A stretch of 64,000 bases of DNA from Proteles cristata cristata (lineage: Eukaryota; Chordata; Mammalia; Carnivora; Hyaenidae). The notes under the pieces are model-generated. The model worked only from the letters and a program-made list of their open reading frames with translations, was not told where the DNA came from and ran no database searches. A program made the position numbers and the translations under genes. Within the stretch, counting starts at the first letter, position 1, and the number at the start of each line of letters is the position of its first letter. Location of the stretch: the NCBI GenBank assembly GCA_017311185.1, contig JAESUZ010000756.1, positions 2,294,001 through 2,358,000 on the forward strand, read 5' to 3'. Shown piece after piece: positions 33,726 to 45,183 of the stretch.

Positions 33726-34583
33726 AACAAACAACCCAGTGAAGAAATGGGCAGAAGATATGAACAGACACTTCTCCAAAGAGGACATCCAGATGGCCAA
33801 CAGACACATGAAACGATGCTCAGCATCGCTCCTCATCAGGGAAATACAAATCAAAACCACACTGAGATACCACCTCATGCCAGTCAGAGTGGCTAAAATG
33901 AGCCAATCAGAGAACTCTAGATGCTGGCGAGGATGTGGAGAAACGGGCACCCTCCTACACTGTTGGTGGGAATGTAAACTGGTACAGCCCCTCTGGAAAA
34001 CAGTGTGGAGGTTCCTAAGGAAACTAACAATAGAACTCCCCTATGACCCAGCAATAGCACTGCTAGGAATTTACCCAAGGGATACAGAAATGCTGAGGCA
34101 TAGGAGCGCATGTACCCCAATGTTCATAGCAGCACTCTCCACAGTAGCTAAAACATGGAAAGAGCCTAAGTGTCCATCAACAGATGAATGGATCAAGAAG
34201 ATGTGGTTTATCTATACCATGCAATACTACATGGCAATGAGAAACAATGAAATCTGGCCATGTGTAGCAACATGGATGGACCTTGAGGGTGTTATGCTGA
34301 GCGAAATAAGTCAGGCAGAGAAGGACAAATATCATATGTTTGCACGTATAGGAGGATTAGGAGGAACTTGATGGAGGAACAAGGGGGAGAAGAAGGGCGG
34401 AAATGGTGGGGGAAAGGGAGAGAGGCAAACCATGAGAGACTCTTGAATGCTGACAAAAACTGAGGACTGATGGATGTGGGGGGGAGGAGGGGATGGGCAT
34501 GGAGGAGGACACTTGTGGGGATGAGCACTGGGTGTTATGTGAAAACTAATTTGACAATAAACTATTTCTAAAAAAGAAAGAAA
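33726..34583 (+). mobile_element. Young 5'-truncated L1 with 12-bp perfect TSD
   Basis: The L1 body begins inside ORF2 and runs through the ORF2 stop, a G-rich 3' UTR ('gatgtgggggggaggagggg') and the end 'gacaataaactatttctaaa' plus A-rich tail. TSD 'gatttttttctg' at 33714-33725 and 34584-34595, perfect. The insertion fell inside the old repeat at 33485-33713. The intact reading frame and exact TSD make it the youngest L1 in the window. Its last 130 bp match the L1 3' end at 15984-16111. Confidence 0.95.
33727..34371 (+). pseudogene. L1 ORF2p C-terminal fragment, uninterrupted
   Basis: L1 ORF2p is the endonuclease/reverse-transcriptase of the LINE-1 element; only its last 210 or so residues are encoded here. 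The frame is open from the truncation point to the TGA at 34369-34371. The first Met-like codon of the frame as usually called (33739) is a GTG, so there is no genuine start. Visible features are '[17 protein letters not shown]' near the beginning and the C-terminal cysteine-rich motif at 33919-33972 (C-x3-C-x7-H-x4-C within '[18 protein letters not shown]'). After these come '[20 protein letters not shown]' and the end '...[12 protein letters not shown]'. The endonuclease and reverse-transcriptase domains are missing, so it cannot retrotranspose. No promoter is visible. Confidence 0.93.
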
Positions 34584-34595
34584 GATTTTTTTCTG

Positions 34596-36262
34596 TAAAA
34601 GTAAATGTTTAAAAAATAATATACAAATCTTCAAACTGCAAAGAATTGATAAAGCTAACCTTCAACTGACCTCAGTGTTCTTATACCAAACTGTATTAGT
34701 TCTGTTATAGATACAGAAAGATCACATACTAGCAACCAAAATAAAAAAGAAAATGAACAAAAAAATATTCAGCCCAGAGAGAAAATGGCTAATAGAGTGT
34801 TCAATATTAGTCTCTAAATTAAATATGTAGGAGATATTTTCTCTTGATTAACTCCATTTATAATTACTACTGAGTAATAGCACACTATATTTATTGAGAA
34901 ATTTGATTGGGAGGAATGTTACTTTAGCATCAAAGTCAACCCTTTGGCAACAGTTCAATTTCCACGCATGTGAGACAATTGGATTTTGGAGAGGCAATCA
35001 TGTTATTATCCTACTAGTTGACATTGGTCTTTGTTGGAGGTGGTAGAAGAGTGGTTTCTCAGAGCCAGCAACCCTCTGATCCAAACTCCAGCAACACCAT
35101 GGACAACCTTGGCCTGCAGTTCTAAAGTGATCATTCTATCATCATTTATACACATACTTTATAAGGATCCAACAGATTGTATTCCAATAATCAATCCTCT
35201 TGAGAAGATATTTTAAAGTTTAGGTAACAACGCGAGCTTTTGGGTGCAGACCTTTTAGGCTGTCTCATCACAGCCGAGCTTGAAGCTGAGACAGAAATGT
35301 CCATTTTGCTAATTAGTTGTTGGCCTTTTGTCCACTTTTCAACTGACCTGGGAAATGCAAATTCCAGAAGGTGGTAAACTATGACCAACACTTGGGATTT
35401 ACTCATTTTTGTTGCTGTTGTTGTGCTTTGAGCAAATCCGGGCACAGTGAATTCAACCTTGTGATGAATGTATCTTTCCCCTTCCAAAGTATCATCTGTA
35501 CCAAACTGTACAACTTGGCATCTGCCTTGACAACTTTAACAAGCAATCATTTTGACAGGAGACCATCTGTGTCAAACAATATACGCAGTGTCTACATGAA
35601 ATTCAAAGGAAAGGAACAGTGCCTAGGAAGAAATTATTGTCTGAAATGCCTCTGGAGGTTTGTATTTAGAATCTCAGGGGAGACTATATGCCAAAAATTG
35701 AACATTTGAGACAAATTCCCGTCTTGAGTGGTTTCAGTGACTAAGCCTCTCCCTTGAGGATTAAATGACGAGAAAGAAACATTTAATAAACAACCACCGG
35801 CACTGGATTAGGATGCTGACTCCGATCCTTTCGCTTCTAAGAACTGACTCTATTTCCTGGGGTAAGACACTTGACTCCTGGGTATTCTGTCCCCTTTTCT
35901 GTCTTAATTGGTTGTGTGCTTCCTTGCATAAGGCACCTAGCATTTGTTTTTCTATCTAATAAGCCTCACCCTCTCCCTCTGTTCCATGACTTTCCCCAGC
36001 TCCACTCAAACAATGAGCCTGCCCCCTCCCACCTTGGCCGAATTCATTACCCCAATCAAATTCTTTCCCTTATGTTTGGAATAGAGACTAAATGATTCCA
36101 AGTCAAAATAATCTGTCTATTCTCTTGAATTCAGACATGAGATCTCTTGGCAGCAGCTATTTCCCATCATGTGCACAAGAAGTTGAGAAAACTATTTTGA
36201 ACAAAACAGAAGAATAAAGTAGATAAATAGACAAAGACAAAAAAAAAAAACCTCTGATGATT
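34596..36262. other. Non-coding, mostly single-copy
   Basis: About 1.7 kb with no clear repeat. The stretch at about 35270-35640 is balanced in composition and repeat-free. Open frames on both strands there (35191-35709) look like chance; a conserved non-coding element is possible but untested. Confidence 0.35.
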
Positions 36263-36458
36263 AAAAAAATTTCTAATGCCTATTTAATTTTGAGAGAGAG
36301 AGAGAAAACAACTAGGAGAAGGTCAGAGAGAGAGAGGGGACTCCAGGCTCTGAGCTGTCAGCCTAGAGCCAGATGCGGGGCTTGAATTCACAAACTGTGA
36401 GAGATCATGACCAGAGCTGAAGTCATATACTTAACCAAATAAGCCACCCAGGTGCTCC
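36263..36458 (-). mobile_element. CAN-SINE, class B
   Basis: Antisense from 'ttaaaaaaatttctaatgcc' to 'cacccaggtgctcc'. It contains 'ccaggctctgagctgtcagc' and 'agatgcggggcttgaattca'. Confidence 0.88.
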
Positions 36459-36738
36459 AAATCTTAGATGGTTCTTGAAGCCTAACTACACTCCTCTCCC
36501 TGAATTTTACGTGAAATTGTAGTGTCCTTGTTATTCATTCCTTTTTTCTGAAGCTAGTTTGTCACTTACAACTAAGAGAAGGCTAAATAATTTAGTATTT
36601 TATAGGAGTTTTGTCTCCAATTTGTTCCCATCTTTATATATGTGTATCACTTATAAATCTTTGGTTCTCAATAAGGAAAGTAAATGTCCTCTACAAAATC
36701 AGTGTGCTGGATTATACAAGCTCTGTTATCCCATCCTG
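36459..36738. other. Non-coding spacer
   Basis: No recognised element. Confidence 0.35.
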
Positions 36739-36750
36739 TTCTAACTTTCT

Positions 36751-36983
36751 TTCTTTCTTTTTTTTAAATATTTTTAATGTTTTATTTATTTCTAGGAGAG
36801 AGAGAGAGAGACAGCATGAACAGGGGAGGGTGAGAGAGAGAGGGAGTCACAGACTGAAACAGGCTCCAGGCTCTGAGCTGGCAGTCAGCACAGAGCCCGA
36901 TGCGGGGCTCGAACCCACGAACCGCGAGATTATGACCTAAGCGAAAGTCGGTTGCTTAACCGACTAAGCCACCCAGGCGCCCC
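36751..36983 (-). mobile_element. CAN-SINE, young class A, with 11-bp TSD
   Basis: Antisense class A copy ending 'cacccaggcgcccc', with 'gggagtcacagactgaaac' and 'ggcagtcagcacagagcccg'. TSD 'tctaactttct' at 36740-36750 and 36984-36994. It carries 'aagtcggttgctta' where other copies read 'aagtcggacgctta'. Confidence 0.95.
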
Positions 36984-37121
36984 TCTAACTTTCTATTTAT
37001 AATTCTATTTCTCTTAAGACCAATGTTTTCATTGTGGTTAGAGGAGAATACAAAAACAACAATGTATCATCTCTGTCCTCATGGAATAGTGGTAAGACAT
37101 CCACAGGTAAAGTTCATCAGC

Positions 37122-37280
37122 TTTTTTTTAATGTTAATTTATTTTTGGGGGGGGGCGAAAGAGAAGGGGACAGAGGATCCAAAGCTGTTTCTGCACTGAC
37201 AGCAACAAACCTGATGCAGGGACCATGCATGGCCTGAGCCAAAGTCGGCCGCTCAACCGTCTGAACCATCCAGGCACCCC
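37122..37280 (-). mobile_element. CAN-SINE, internally deleted
   Basis: Antisense; T-rich tail, G9 run at 37147-37155, then a shortened body in which 'gggaccatgcatggcctgagc' joins the B-box region directly to the middle. It ends 'catccaggcacccc'. Confidence 0.85.
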
Positions 37281-37611
37281 AGCCCATCTGCTCTTGCTGC
37301 CAGTTCTAAGGAAAGCTAAAGCTGAAAGTGCCCACTCCATCCCAGCTCTACTCAATGGTTCTGAATTCTCATACATAGGTCTGGTTATGACTTCAATAAT
37401 ATGAGAAATTGCAAATGAAAAATATAATTTAAGCAAGTCCTTCACATACTATGCAGCTGGCAAGACCTGATACTTTCGGATCCAAAGCAGGCTTTTCCTG
37501 GAAAATGAAATGTCTAATTATTGTAATAAGAGACCTACCTGATGTGGATCTCATTGCCTACAGCTCAAAATACAATGAAGACAGAAGACAGTACCAAGCC
37601 TAAGAGCTGAA

Positions 37612-37690
37612 TCGGTAGTCAAATGCTTAGTAATGGGCTTTGGAGTCAGAATGGACTTAGTATTCTGGAATAGCTATCTGATCACTGTGT
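37612..37690 (+). mobile_element. MIR fragment, sense
   Basis: 'tagtaatgggctttggagtc' and 'agaatggacttagtattctg' match the start of MIR in the sense direction. Confidence 0.6.
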
Positions 37691-37739
37691 TTTCTGTAGG
37701 TGTTCTGTCTCCTGTCTGGCTTCTTTGCGTGTGCAGATC

Positions 37740-37870
37740 CTCCCACATGGGATGGGTATGGTCTGTCCTCCATAAGGCTCAATTCCAACTTTATCTCTTC
37801 AAGGAAGCCTTTTAGTATACTTAATCCCATTGTGATTGTTTCCTCCTCTAAATCCAAAGTATTGGTATGA
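37740..37870 (+). mobile_element. Possible L2 fragment, sense
   Basis: 'ctttatctcttcaaggaagc' followed by 'ctttta' and 'tcccattgtgattgtttcct' resembles the 'ttcaggtctc...aggaagccttcc' segment near the L2 ORF2 end. Confidence 0.4.
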
Positions 37871-37929
37871 AACCTTTTCATCTAAAAATCATACAGTGCC
37901 TTGTGAGAATAATGCTAAGTTTTTAACAA

Positions 37930-38250
37930 GTGAGTGCCAAGCTGTCAGCAGCCTAACCCAATAGATGCTTATTTCTTGTTTATGACCTAGTGCAGATTTC
38001 TAGCCATTAAAGGTCTTTCCTCTAAATGGTGATCCAGGAGCCTTCCATCATGCCCTCCTCCAATGTCCCCAAGCCCTTAGAGTCTTCTGTATCCAACCAG
38101 CAGACCAGAGACCCCATACTACCTCAGTCCGGAAGTGACAAACTTGTATTTTTCTTTTATCCTGTTGGAAAAGAGTAGTCACTTTCCTTCACCTGCATTA
38201 TGATGAGAGAAAACACGTAATTCATGGTTAGATGACCTCTTCTGAATACA
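37930..38250. other. Decayed dispersed repeat of unknown family
   Basis: Phrases such as 'aacccaatagatgcttattt', 'ggtgatccaggagccttcca' and 'ccggaagtgacaaactt' resemble a common eutherian repeat that I cannot name, possibly also present at 175-545. Confidence 0.25.
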
Positions 38251-38431
38251 GCTCTAAACTGCAGAAGTGAGGATTCGAATTTTGGGTTATGGTTAAGCTG
38301 TCCTTTTCATACATTTCTTGTACTAAAATCTCTTTCTCTGCAATGCGTCTCTTTTCAGTCATTGAAATTCTTGATGATGACCCAATAATATAATATACCA
38401 CCTGGAAGATATTTTATTCTCATTTAATGTG

Positions 38432-38629
38432 TCTTTTTAAAAGTTTATTCATTTATTTGAAGAGAAGACAGAGAGAATGCAAGCAGGGGAGGGATAGAGA
38501 GAGATGGAGACCAAGAAGCCTCCATTCTCAGCGGGGCCTGAGGTGGGGCTTGTCCCACAACCATGAGATCATGACCTGAGCTGAAACCAAGAGTAAGACA
38601 CTTAACTGACTGAGCCAGCCAGGATCCCC
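38432..38629 (-). mobile_element. CAN-SINE, class C
   Basis: Antisense, ending 'ccagccaggatcccc'. It has the class C 'gctgaaaccaagagtaagac', and 'aatgtgt' at both flanks. Confidence 0.87.
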
Positions 38630-38809
38630 AATGTGTTTTGATTGGTTTGCACTAAATTAGGAAAGTAGCTAAGAATTGCAGTGCGGACAGGTCACCTCAA
38701 AGTGCCTGGATGTTACCTTGTTATCAGGTTTGATGACTCCTAGGAGGAATAAATGGGTAGATGGAATGAAAACATTCCCTTAAAAAACGTGGTATTGTGT
38801 TTTACTCAA

Positions 38810-38980
38810 TAATATTTATTTCACAAACATTTATGCAGCAACTACGGTACACTAAAGATTATGCCATGTGTTTTGGAAAACCAGAAGAATATCTCAGAGT
38901 TCCTGACCATGACAGTTCAGTTACAACTGGTAAGAAAAATCAGTTATGAATGTACAGACTGAAAAAACCACATAGATATA
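38810..38980 (-). mobile_element. L2 3'-end relic, antisense
   Basis: 'tatttatttcacaaacattt', 'atgcagcaactacggtacac' and 'cagagttcctgaccatgaca' follow the reversed L2 3' end. Confidence 0.55.
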
Positions 38981-39159
38981 GGTAGAGAATGAAATGTAGT
39001 TTACAAGCAGAGAGAAAAGGGAGGTCCCTCACTTTATAGTTTGATCCACTGAGACGAGCCGTAGACAGAAGGCAGGAGGCCATTTCTCATCATGATAAAA
39101 TCAGTATTGCTAAGAAAAAAAAAAATAAGATTGCTATATAGCACAATATCAAACATTGC

Positions 39160-39345
39160 CATGTTTATCATATTGTTTCCCCGCACTACAGTCTTTTGAA
39201 ACAGGTGTAATTATCATTTCACTTTGAGATGATTAAAAACCTGAAGCTCAGGAAAGCAAAATGAATCTCCTAAGATTATAAAATTCATAAATGGTGGAGC
39301 TTGGAGCTAACCCACTGACTGTAGCAAATTTTGTCTTTCTGCATT
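39160..39345 (-). mobile_element. MIR SINE relic, antisense
   Basis: 'catattgtttccccgcacta', 'ggtgtaattatcatttcact', 'aacctgaagctcaggaaagc' and 'aatggtggagcttggagcta' match reverse-complement MIR. Confidence 0.7.
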
Positions 39346-41870
39346 AGACACTTTTCTTGATTCCTTCAAGCTTTATGCTTTTTACTATGTGGAAGTGAAG
39401 AGTCACAATGGCAGTCACAGTGGCATTTCAGCTTGTAGGTATGAAGGTAAGAGTCTTAATGAATGAGTGGGTGACATTTTACGAAGCTGCATGTACCAGT
39501 TTAAATCAGTAGGGAGCCACCACCAAAGTGCCCTTCCTAGGAGTTGCACTAACTAGTAACTTGATTATAATTTTCCCTGGAGGTCCCAAAATATGAGAAA
39601 TTGAAGTTTAAAGTTCCAACGTACTAGCTTTTTTTTTTTTTTTCCTTTTTTTAAGTTAGGAACAGATCTGAAAGAGACAGTCTTTCACTCACAAAGCAGC
39701 CTGGAGTCTACCTTGGCTCCAGACTATCTTGCTGATAAGAGAGCTATGCTGGATTGAGTGGTGTTACAGCTACCCCTACTGGACCTTCCTTAAACCACAA
39801 CTGGAGTTTCATAGAAATAGAGGATGACAATCTAAGAAAATTTAAAATTTTAGGGCCAATCCATCTTTCCCTTCAAAAGATGTGCACTTACGCACGTGGG
39901 AAGTAAGATAAGTTCCCATGAAAAATATCGTCACAAAAGGTTATCTCACTTCCTATGCGTTTAAGGTTAGCTTTTTATGTAGTAGAGAGATGACATTAAA
40001 TGTTTAATCTTAGACTAAAATACAGTAAGTCATGTCTGTCTCTATTTTACCACCCAAAGTAAAAGTAGAATCACTGATAATATAGAAATGCAACAATACC
40101 AACATCTGTAAATCTGAGTTTTTTTTAATAAACTGTGCTGATCTGCAAGATAATCTATATTTCTTTTGTTCTGGCTCAAAAATAAAGGTCAAGTGTAGTC
40201 TTTAACAAGATTGCCAGGGAGGGCTCTCATCTTAAAACCCTCATGCCATCCCCGGCCAAGACTCAGTTTTGCTTCTTTTGTCTTTTTTCCCCCTTCTTTT
40301 CCCTTCCAGATCTTTCCACCCCCATCGTTCTCCCTGTCCTTCCATAAACCTGGGGCAAACTGTAGTCCATAAGCCGCAATACCCGCTACAGCATCTTGGA
40401 TTCGTTAAGAGCTTTGCAGATGAGCTCAAACTCATATTTCATCTCATTCCTGAAGTCATCAGATTCAAGCTTGTCACATTCTCTGGACACAAAGCTCCAG
40501 GCATGTTTTATTCATTATCTGTTCTCATCTTTGAGACAAACACCTGCAACCCATTTCAGGGTCTGGAGACATCCATGAAGTTTCAACCCATCCCAGCAGC
40601 CTATGGTTCACTGAAGCCATTTGGTGGCCCATCTCAGTACTAGGGACAGATGTCCATGAGGGTGTTTGTGCTGCTGGCAGCTGAGGACAAAGTTGAAACT
40701 AACATAGGAATAATTCGTCTGTATGTTATATCACGTGACTCAAGGACTAAACCATCTTCTTGAAATGCTTGAGAACGATGAAAAGACACAAAGGTAAGTG
40801 ATACTGAATTGAGGGCTCCTGGCCTGATTACTGTTTTAGAGGCCTGCATACAACCTTATGACTCACTGATGGTGACCATTAGTGAACCAAACACGATGAT
40901 ACAAAGGATTAAAGTATGGAGCCTGGCTTTGTCCATGCTTTTACGTAACCATGGACAGTTGTTCCATTTCTCTGCTTTGGTGTATCTACATTTGAGGGAG
41001 AATTACTGTAACTTGATCAATCACTTGTAAAAAAATGCTTTCTTTATCAAATGTTCGAAAGCAAGTATGTGATATAGATTGCGTATCCTTTTTAGATCTC
41101 TGAGAGTAGGAACATGAGCAAAAACATCCTAAAATTAGGTGACGTGACAAATTAGAGGGAAAGATAAATGTACTTCAAGTATTCTGATTCTTAATCTACT
41201 GACCTTAGGGGGAAACTCTGTCCTATAACAGTCTTTTTTGATAATAAAGAATTCAACATTTTGAAATAATTGAAAATGTTAGAAGAAAATCAGAATCAGT
41301 TTAAAGTTTAGAGAGAAAAATGAAAGTCTGCTAACTAATTCTACCCCAGCTTTCTATGGATGCTTATCTTTGTGTGGTGTGATCAAGCTTTGTCTAACTA
41401 ACTAGCTATCTAACTAACAAACTAAACATAAAAATAAAAAAGGGAAGGTCCAGAAGGTTAAATGAAACGTTACTTGCACACAGAATTCTGTGGGGAGGCA
41501 ATATAGGGAGACACCATTCATTTTTCTTCAATTTGTAGAAAAACAAATTGCAGTGCTAGGTCAGAAATCAATTGGTCAGTCGGAAATAACCTGGATACCA
41601 AGGCCCAAGAAGTTTGAGAAGGTCATACCACTTCAGAAAGGGATATAACACCGAATATTCTATCCCTTTGACACAAGAATGGGACGTGAGCCAGCTGAGC
41701 TCAATGGATTATTTCACTCTCTCCCAGTCTCACATTCTAGTGATCTCATGCTGGACATTAATTTCCTCCCCTTCACCTGCTGAAGGAGACAGACATCATG
41801 CCCTAACACAGACTATACCTTCACAGCAATAGCTACTCCAGAGGGAAATATGCACAGAAGGTCAACAACC
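39346..41870. other. Non-coding, long SINE-free single-copy stretch
   Basis: About 2.5 kb with no CAN-SINE, L1 or L2 that I recognise. The longest frame, 124 codons at 40269-40643, has no domain, no start context and no exon boundaries that I can support. I cannot exclude a degraded processed pseudogene there. Confidence 0.35.
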
Positions 41871-41875
41871 TCAGA

Positions 41876-41975
41876 GGTATTTATTAAGAGCACATATTGA
41901 TATTGTAAGACATAAATATGCATGAGATATAGTCTCTACTGTATAGGCATTTACAATCTGCTTGCATTGTACTAT
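41876..41975 (-). mobile_element. L2 3'-end fragment, antisense
   Basis: 'gtatttattaagagcacata' and 'gatatagtctctactgtata' with 'ggcatttacaatctgctt' resemble the reversed L2 3' end. Confidence 0.5.
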
Positions 41976-43784
41976 TCATCCCTAGCCTAAGCCAGTAAGA
42001 TCAGTCAGGTTGCTGGTTGGCTGCAGAAATCTGCACTCATTCCTTGCTGCCTCTTTTTTATTTATTGTTCTAATCACTGGGCATAATAGCAGCCAAGTCA
42101 TCGAAGGATGGTGCTGTGACAGGATAATGGTCTCCGGCTTTGAAAATAACGTCTCAGTTTCTCTGAGGCCTCTTCTTTGGCAGAAGGAGACCATTAGCTT
42201 GTCACATTGTCCAGCTCTATTGACATTATCTTTTAATTACCCCCAAAGACCCATCTCCCAGGCAGTATGTCTGAGATTTTCAGAGCACTGGGCTTTTTGG
42301 ACTGACATCCCAATCCATTTTATTATTTAACTTCAGAAAGTCTAAGGGGGAAGAAGATTAAAGGCTTTTAAAAATGGAGAAGAGCATTATGGGAAGACCT
42401 AGGAAAGGCTATATTCATGACAATAATTAAAGGGAAAGCGAAGTGGCAAGGAAAGCAAGTTACTCTGGGAGAATTCTAGGAACAGATGTGTGTGTGGCTC
42501 TATGTGTGGACAAGTACACCACGTTAAATAGAATCTTCAAGACAAAAGTCAAGTCTCTGAATTTAGTGTTTTTATAGATTTGTATAGGGCATAATTAGAG
42601 AAGCAGAATGCTGCCAAGTCCTGGAATATTTGCTCTGCCCTCAACTTTTCTTGTGCGACAGATCCATATGTCTGGGTGGTCTTTTCTGTTGCCTCCATTG
42701 TTTCTGTCAAGTATCTAAAGTGTTATTATGCCCACGAGGTTGGCCAGCTGTTCTGTATCTCCACTGAGGGCAAATAAAGTAAATGAGCTTAATCTGTAGG
42801 AGGAGGCGAGGTGAGACATGAGAAAGCACTCTTGGGCCATGAAAGGTTTGAGATCTGATGGCCGAAAAAAGCAAGAATTCCTCTTTGTCAACAGGGGGTT
42901 CTGGTATGGGAAGGGCTAGGTGAGGCATGGTGGAGAAGCTCCAGGCTCGTGTGAGAGTTAGAAGAAGAGAGGGACAGGGTAGAGCCTCTTACCGGTGAGT
43001 CAGTCAGCAGTGGGATGGCTGTCTCTGGGGTTGTGACAGAAAGGGACGGATGCTATAGGAGATTCAAGCACAGGACGGGAGGGGAACTCCATGTCCTAGG
43101 AGGTCACTCCTGTCTTGCTTCAGAACTGGGATTCTGCCTTCATCATTTTAATGGCTATGTGGTTCCCCTAGAGGTCATCCGCAAGGAAAATGAGCTCTGC
43201 ACAAATGTCTTTGCCTTGGTACAGTCTTACAACCCCGTTAACAGTGACAGCAAGGCAACTATTTGGGGATGTGCATTCGTCCTTGCCCAGCTCTGGGAAA
43301 GATGGATCCCTGCCCGTGTTTCCAGCACACAATAATATCATGGCTGCCAGTCCCTGATTAAAGGCCTCCCTGGGGCCTTCACTTGTAGCCTGTCTTCTTT
43401 CCCTACAGCCCCACCCTCTTCAACATTCCAGAATCCCCTCCCTCTTCCTGTTATTGTCCTGCTCCTTTCTGATAAGATTACATTTGTCCCTATGAAGAGG
43501 AATTTTTCTTTCCTGTACATTAATGTTTTTCAAAGGCACACTAATGAAAAGATCTCTATCCTAATGCCAGATAATTTATACTAAGTGTTCAGGGATCTGA
43601 GAGAGGAACAGGGGGGCCCAGAGGGTACGGGCGGGGGGGCCATGATTTCTCCTTTAATCACTTATGAAACACTTGACAAACTATCACCAAGCTTCTGATT
43701 CTGGTTTCCAAATGTAATTTTGTTTTGGCTACAGGGAAAGGAATTGCATTTTACAACCTAGAGTTAGTAGTTCAGCTGTAAAGG
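41976..43784. other. Non-coding, no recognised element
   Basis: About 1.8 kb of single-copy-looking sequence. Frames of 106 codons at 42010 and 43015 have no supporting features. A G-rich run 'ggcgggggggcc' lies near 43629-43640. Confidence 0.35.
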
Positions 43785-44000
43785 AGAAAAGGGTCAGAAG
43801 ACGCAAGTTCCAATGTGAACTTTGCTACTGTGCTTAGCTGCTAACATCTGGTTTCCCAGCAAGTCGGTTCAAATCTACCTCAGCTTCCTCATTTGTGAAA
43901 TGGGGCCATTAATCTACCTCGGGCTCCTTATGAGGGTTAGTGAAATATCATGTTAACCATACTTTGTAAATCGGAAATAGAAATATAAGCTACTTTGATT
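43785..44000 (+). mobile_element. MIR SINE relic, sense, nearly full length
   Basis: 'gttagtagttcagctgtaaa', 'ctacctcagcttcctcattt', 'gtgaaatggggccattaatc', 'tatgagggttagtgaaatat' match MIR in order. Confidence 0.75.
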
Positions 44001-44179
44001 ACCAAGTCAATCGTGATTCGAGGTGTGTCGTATGAAACGGGCTCTGTTAACTGTCTTAGAACATTCGGGCATCATCTTCATCCTCAAATTCAGCTCCTAG
44101 TCAGGACTCACTGAAACTTTGTTTAAAAATATTGTAGAGCTCTGGTCAAGCTTTACCACGTGAAAAATGTACCTTAGCA

Positions 44180-44345
44180 ATTATTTTATAGATGACAAAT
44201 TTGAAGCCTAGAACAACAAGAGAATTATTCAAGTTGGTGCATCTCTTAACAGCAAAGCCAGCACTCAAATTTAGCCCAGACTGGAGATACCTGGCCTGGG
44301 TCCTTTTCAGTCAAACACATAGTTTCTTCCACTGGGAACATGATG
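44180..44345 (-). mobile_element. MIR SINE relic, antisense
   Basis: 'ttttatagatgacaaatttg', 'aagcctagaacaacaagaga' and 'gcaaagccagcactcaaatt' match reverse-complement MIR. Confidence 0.65.
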
Positions 44346-44796
44346 ATTGCGATTGTCCTTTAAACTCATGTGGGATCTAAACCAAAGAGACCTTGGACCT
44401 AATGTGGGCCCCCTTGCATGAAAGAAAGAGGCTTAGGTTTAAATTTACAGCCTTTTGTACTTCAAGGCTGTTGCTGATCTGCCGAGCTGACTATCTTCTG
44501 GCCTATCTTCCTGTTTCTGTTGGCTCTGCTGATTTATACCTCTCTTGGCCCTAAGTGAGCCACTTGGCATGCTAGCTTACCAGAAGTTGTGGCTGTGCAG
44601 CAGTTGCCTTTGGTCCATTTATCAGTGGTTCAGAGAATTTGACATCCGTTAGCGCAATGGCAAACCTTGCCACCCCACCTGGAAATAATAGAAACCTGTT
44701 TCCACCAGAGCCGTAAGTATGTAGGGAAAAGCCATTGAATTTATATGAAAGTAAGGTTGGAAACTCAAACACCCAGGAACCTTTGGGGAGAGAAAA
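44346..44796. other. Non-coding, no recognised element
   Basis: Single-copy-looking sequence. Confidence 0.35.
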
Positions 44797-45183
44797 GACC
44801 AGTCATTCTCAAACCTGGATGAATCTTAGACTCATCTGAGGAGCTCGTGAAAAATTTGGATGCGCAAGCTCCAGCCTAGACCATCCAGTGGTTCTCCATC
44901 TAGAACATTCATCAGAAACATTTGGAGGGCTTGTTGAAATGGATTGCTGGGTCCATATCACAGAGTTTCTGATCCAGTAGGTCTATGGTGGGGTCGGGGA
45001 TTTTCAATTCTAACATGTTCCTGGGTGAAGTCGATGCTGCTGGTCTGGGGATCTCATTTTGAGAAACACTTCCCTAGATCAAGTATTGCAAAATTTCTGA
45101 GGACAGGATCCAGACATCATTACTTTTCTTTTTCAAGTTCCCTAGGTGATTCCAATGTGTAACCAAACTTGAGAACTACTGAC
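44797..45183. mobile_element. MER5-type hAT element interrupted by a second MER5
   Basis: The left half (44797-44889) begins 'agtcattctcaaacctggat'. The right half (about 45078-45183) ends 'ccaaacttgagaactactga', the matching terminal inverted repeat. A second MER5 (44890-45075) sits between them. The two halves together make one hAT-Charlie non-autonomous element. Confidence 0.7.
44890..45075 (+). mobile_element. MER5A-like hAT element, nested
   Basis: Starts 'cagtggttctccatctagaa' and ends 'ctcattttgagaaacact', with 'cagagtttctgatccagtag' and 'ggattttcaattctaacatg' between. This is the typical MER5A layout. The expected 8-bp TSD is no longer clear. Confidence 0.75.

Noticed and set aside
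33739..34371. 210-codon frame as a host gene
   Set aside because: Clear L1 ORF2p C-terminal sequence in a 5'-truncated L1 flanked by a target-site duplication. The apparent start is a GTG at the truncation.
40269..40643. 124-codon frame as a possible exon or processed pseudogene
   Set aside because: I cannot match it to any family, and there is no poly(A), TSD or splice support. Left as unassigned single-copy DNA.
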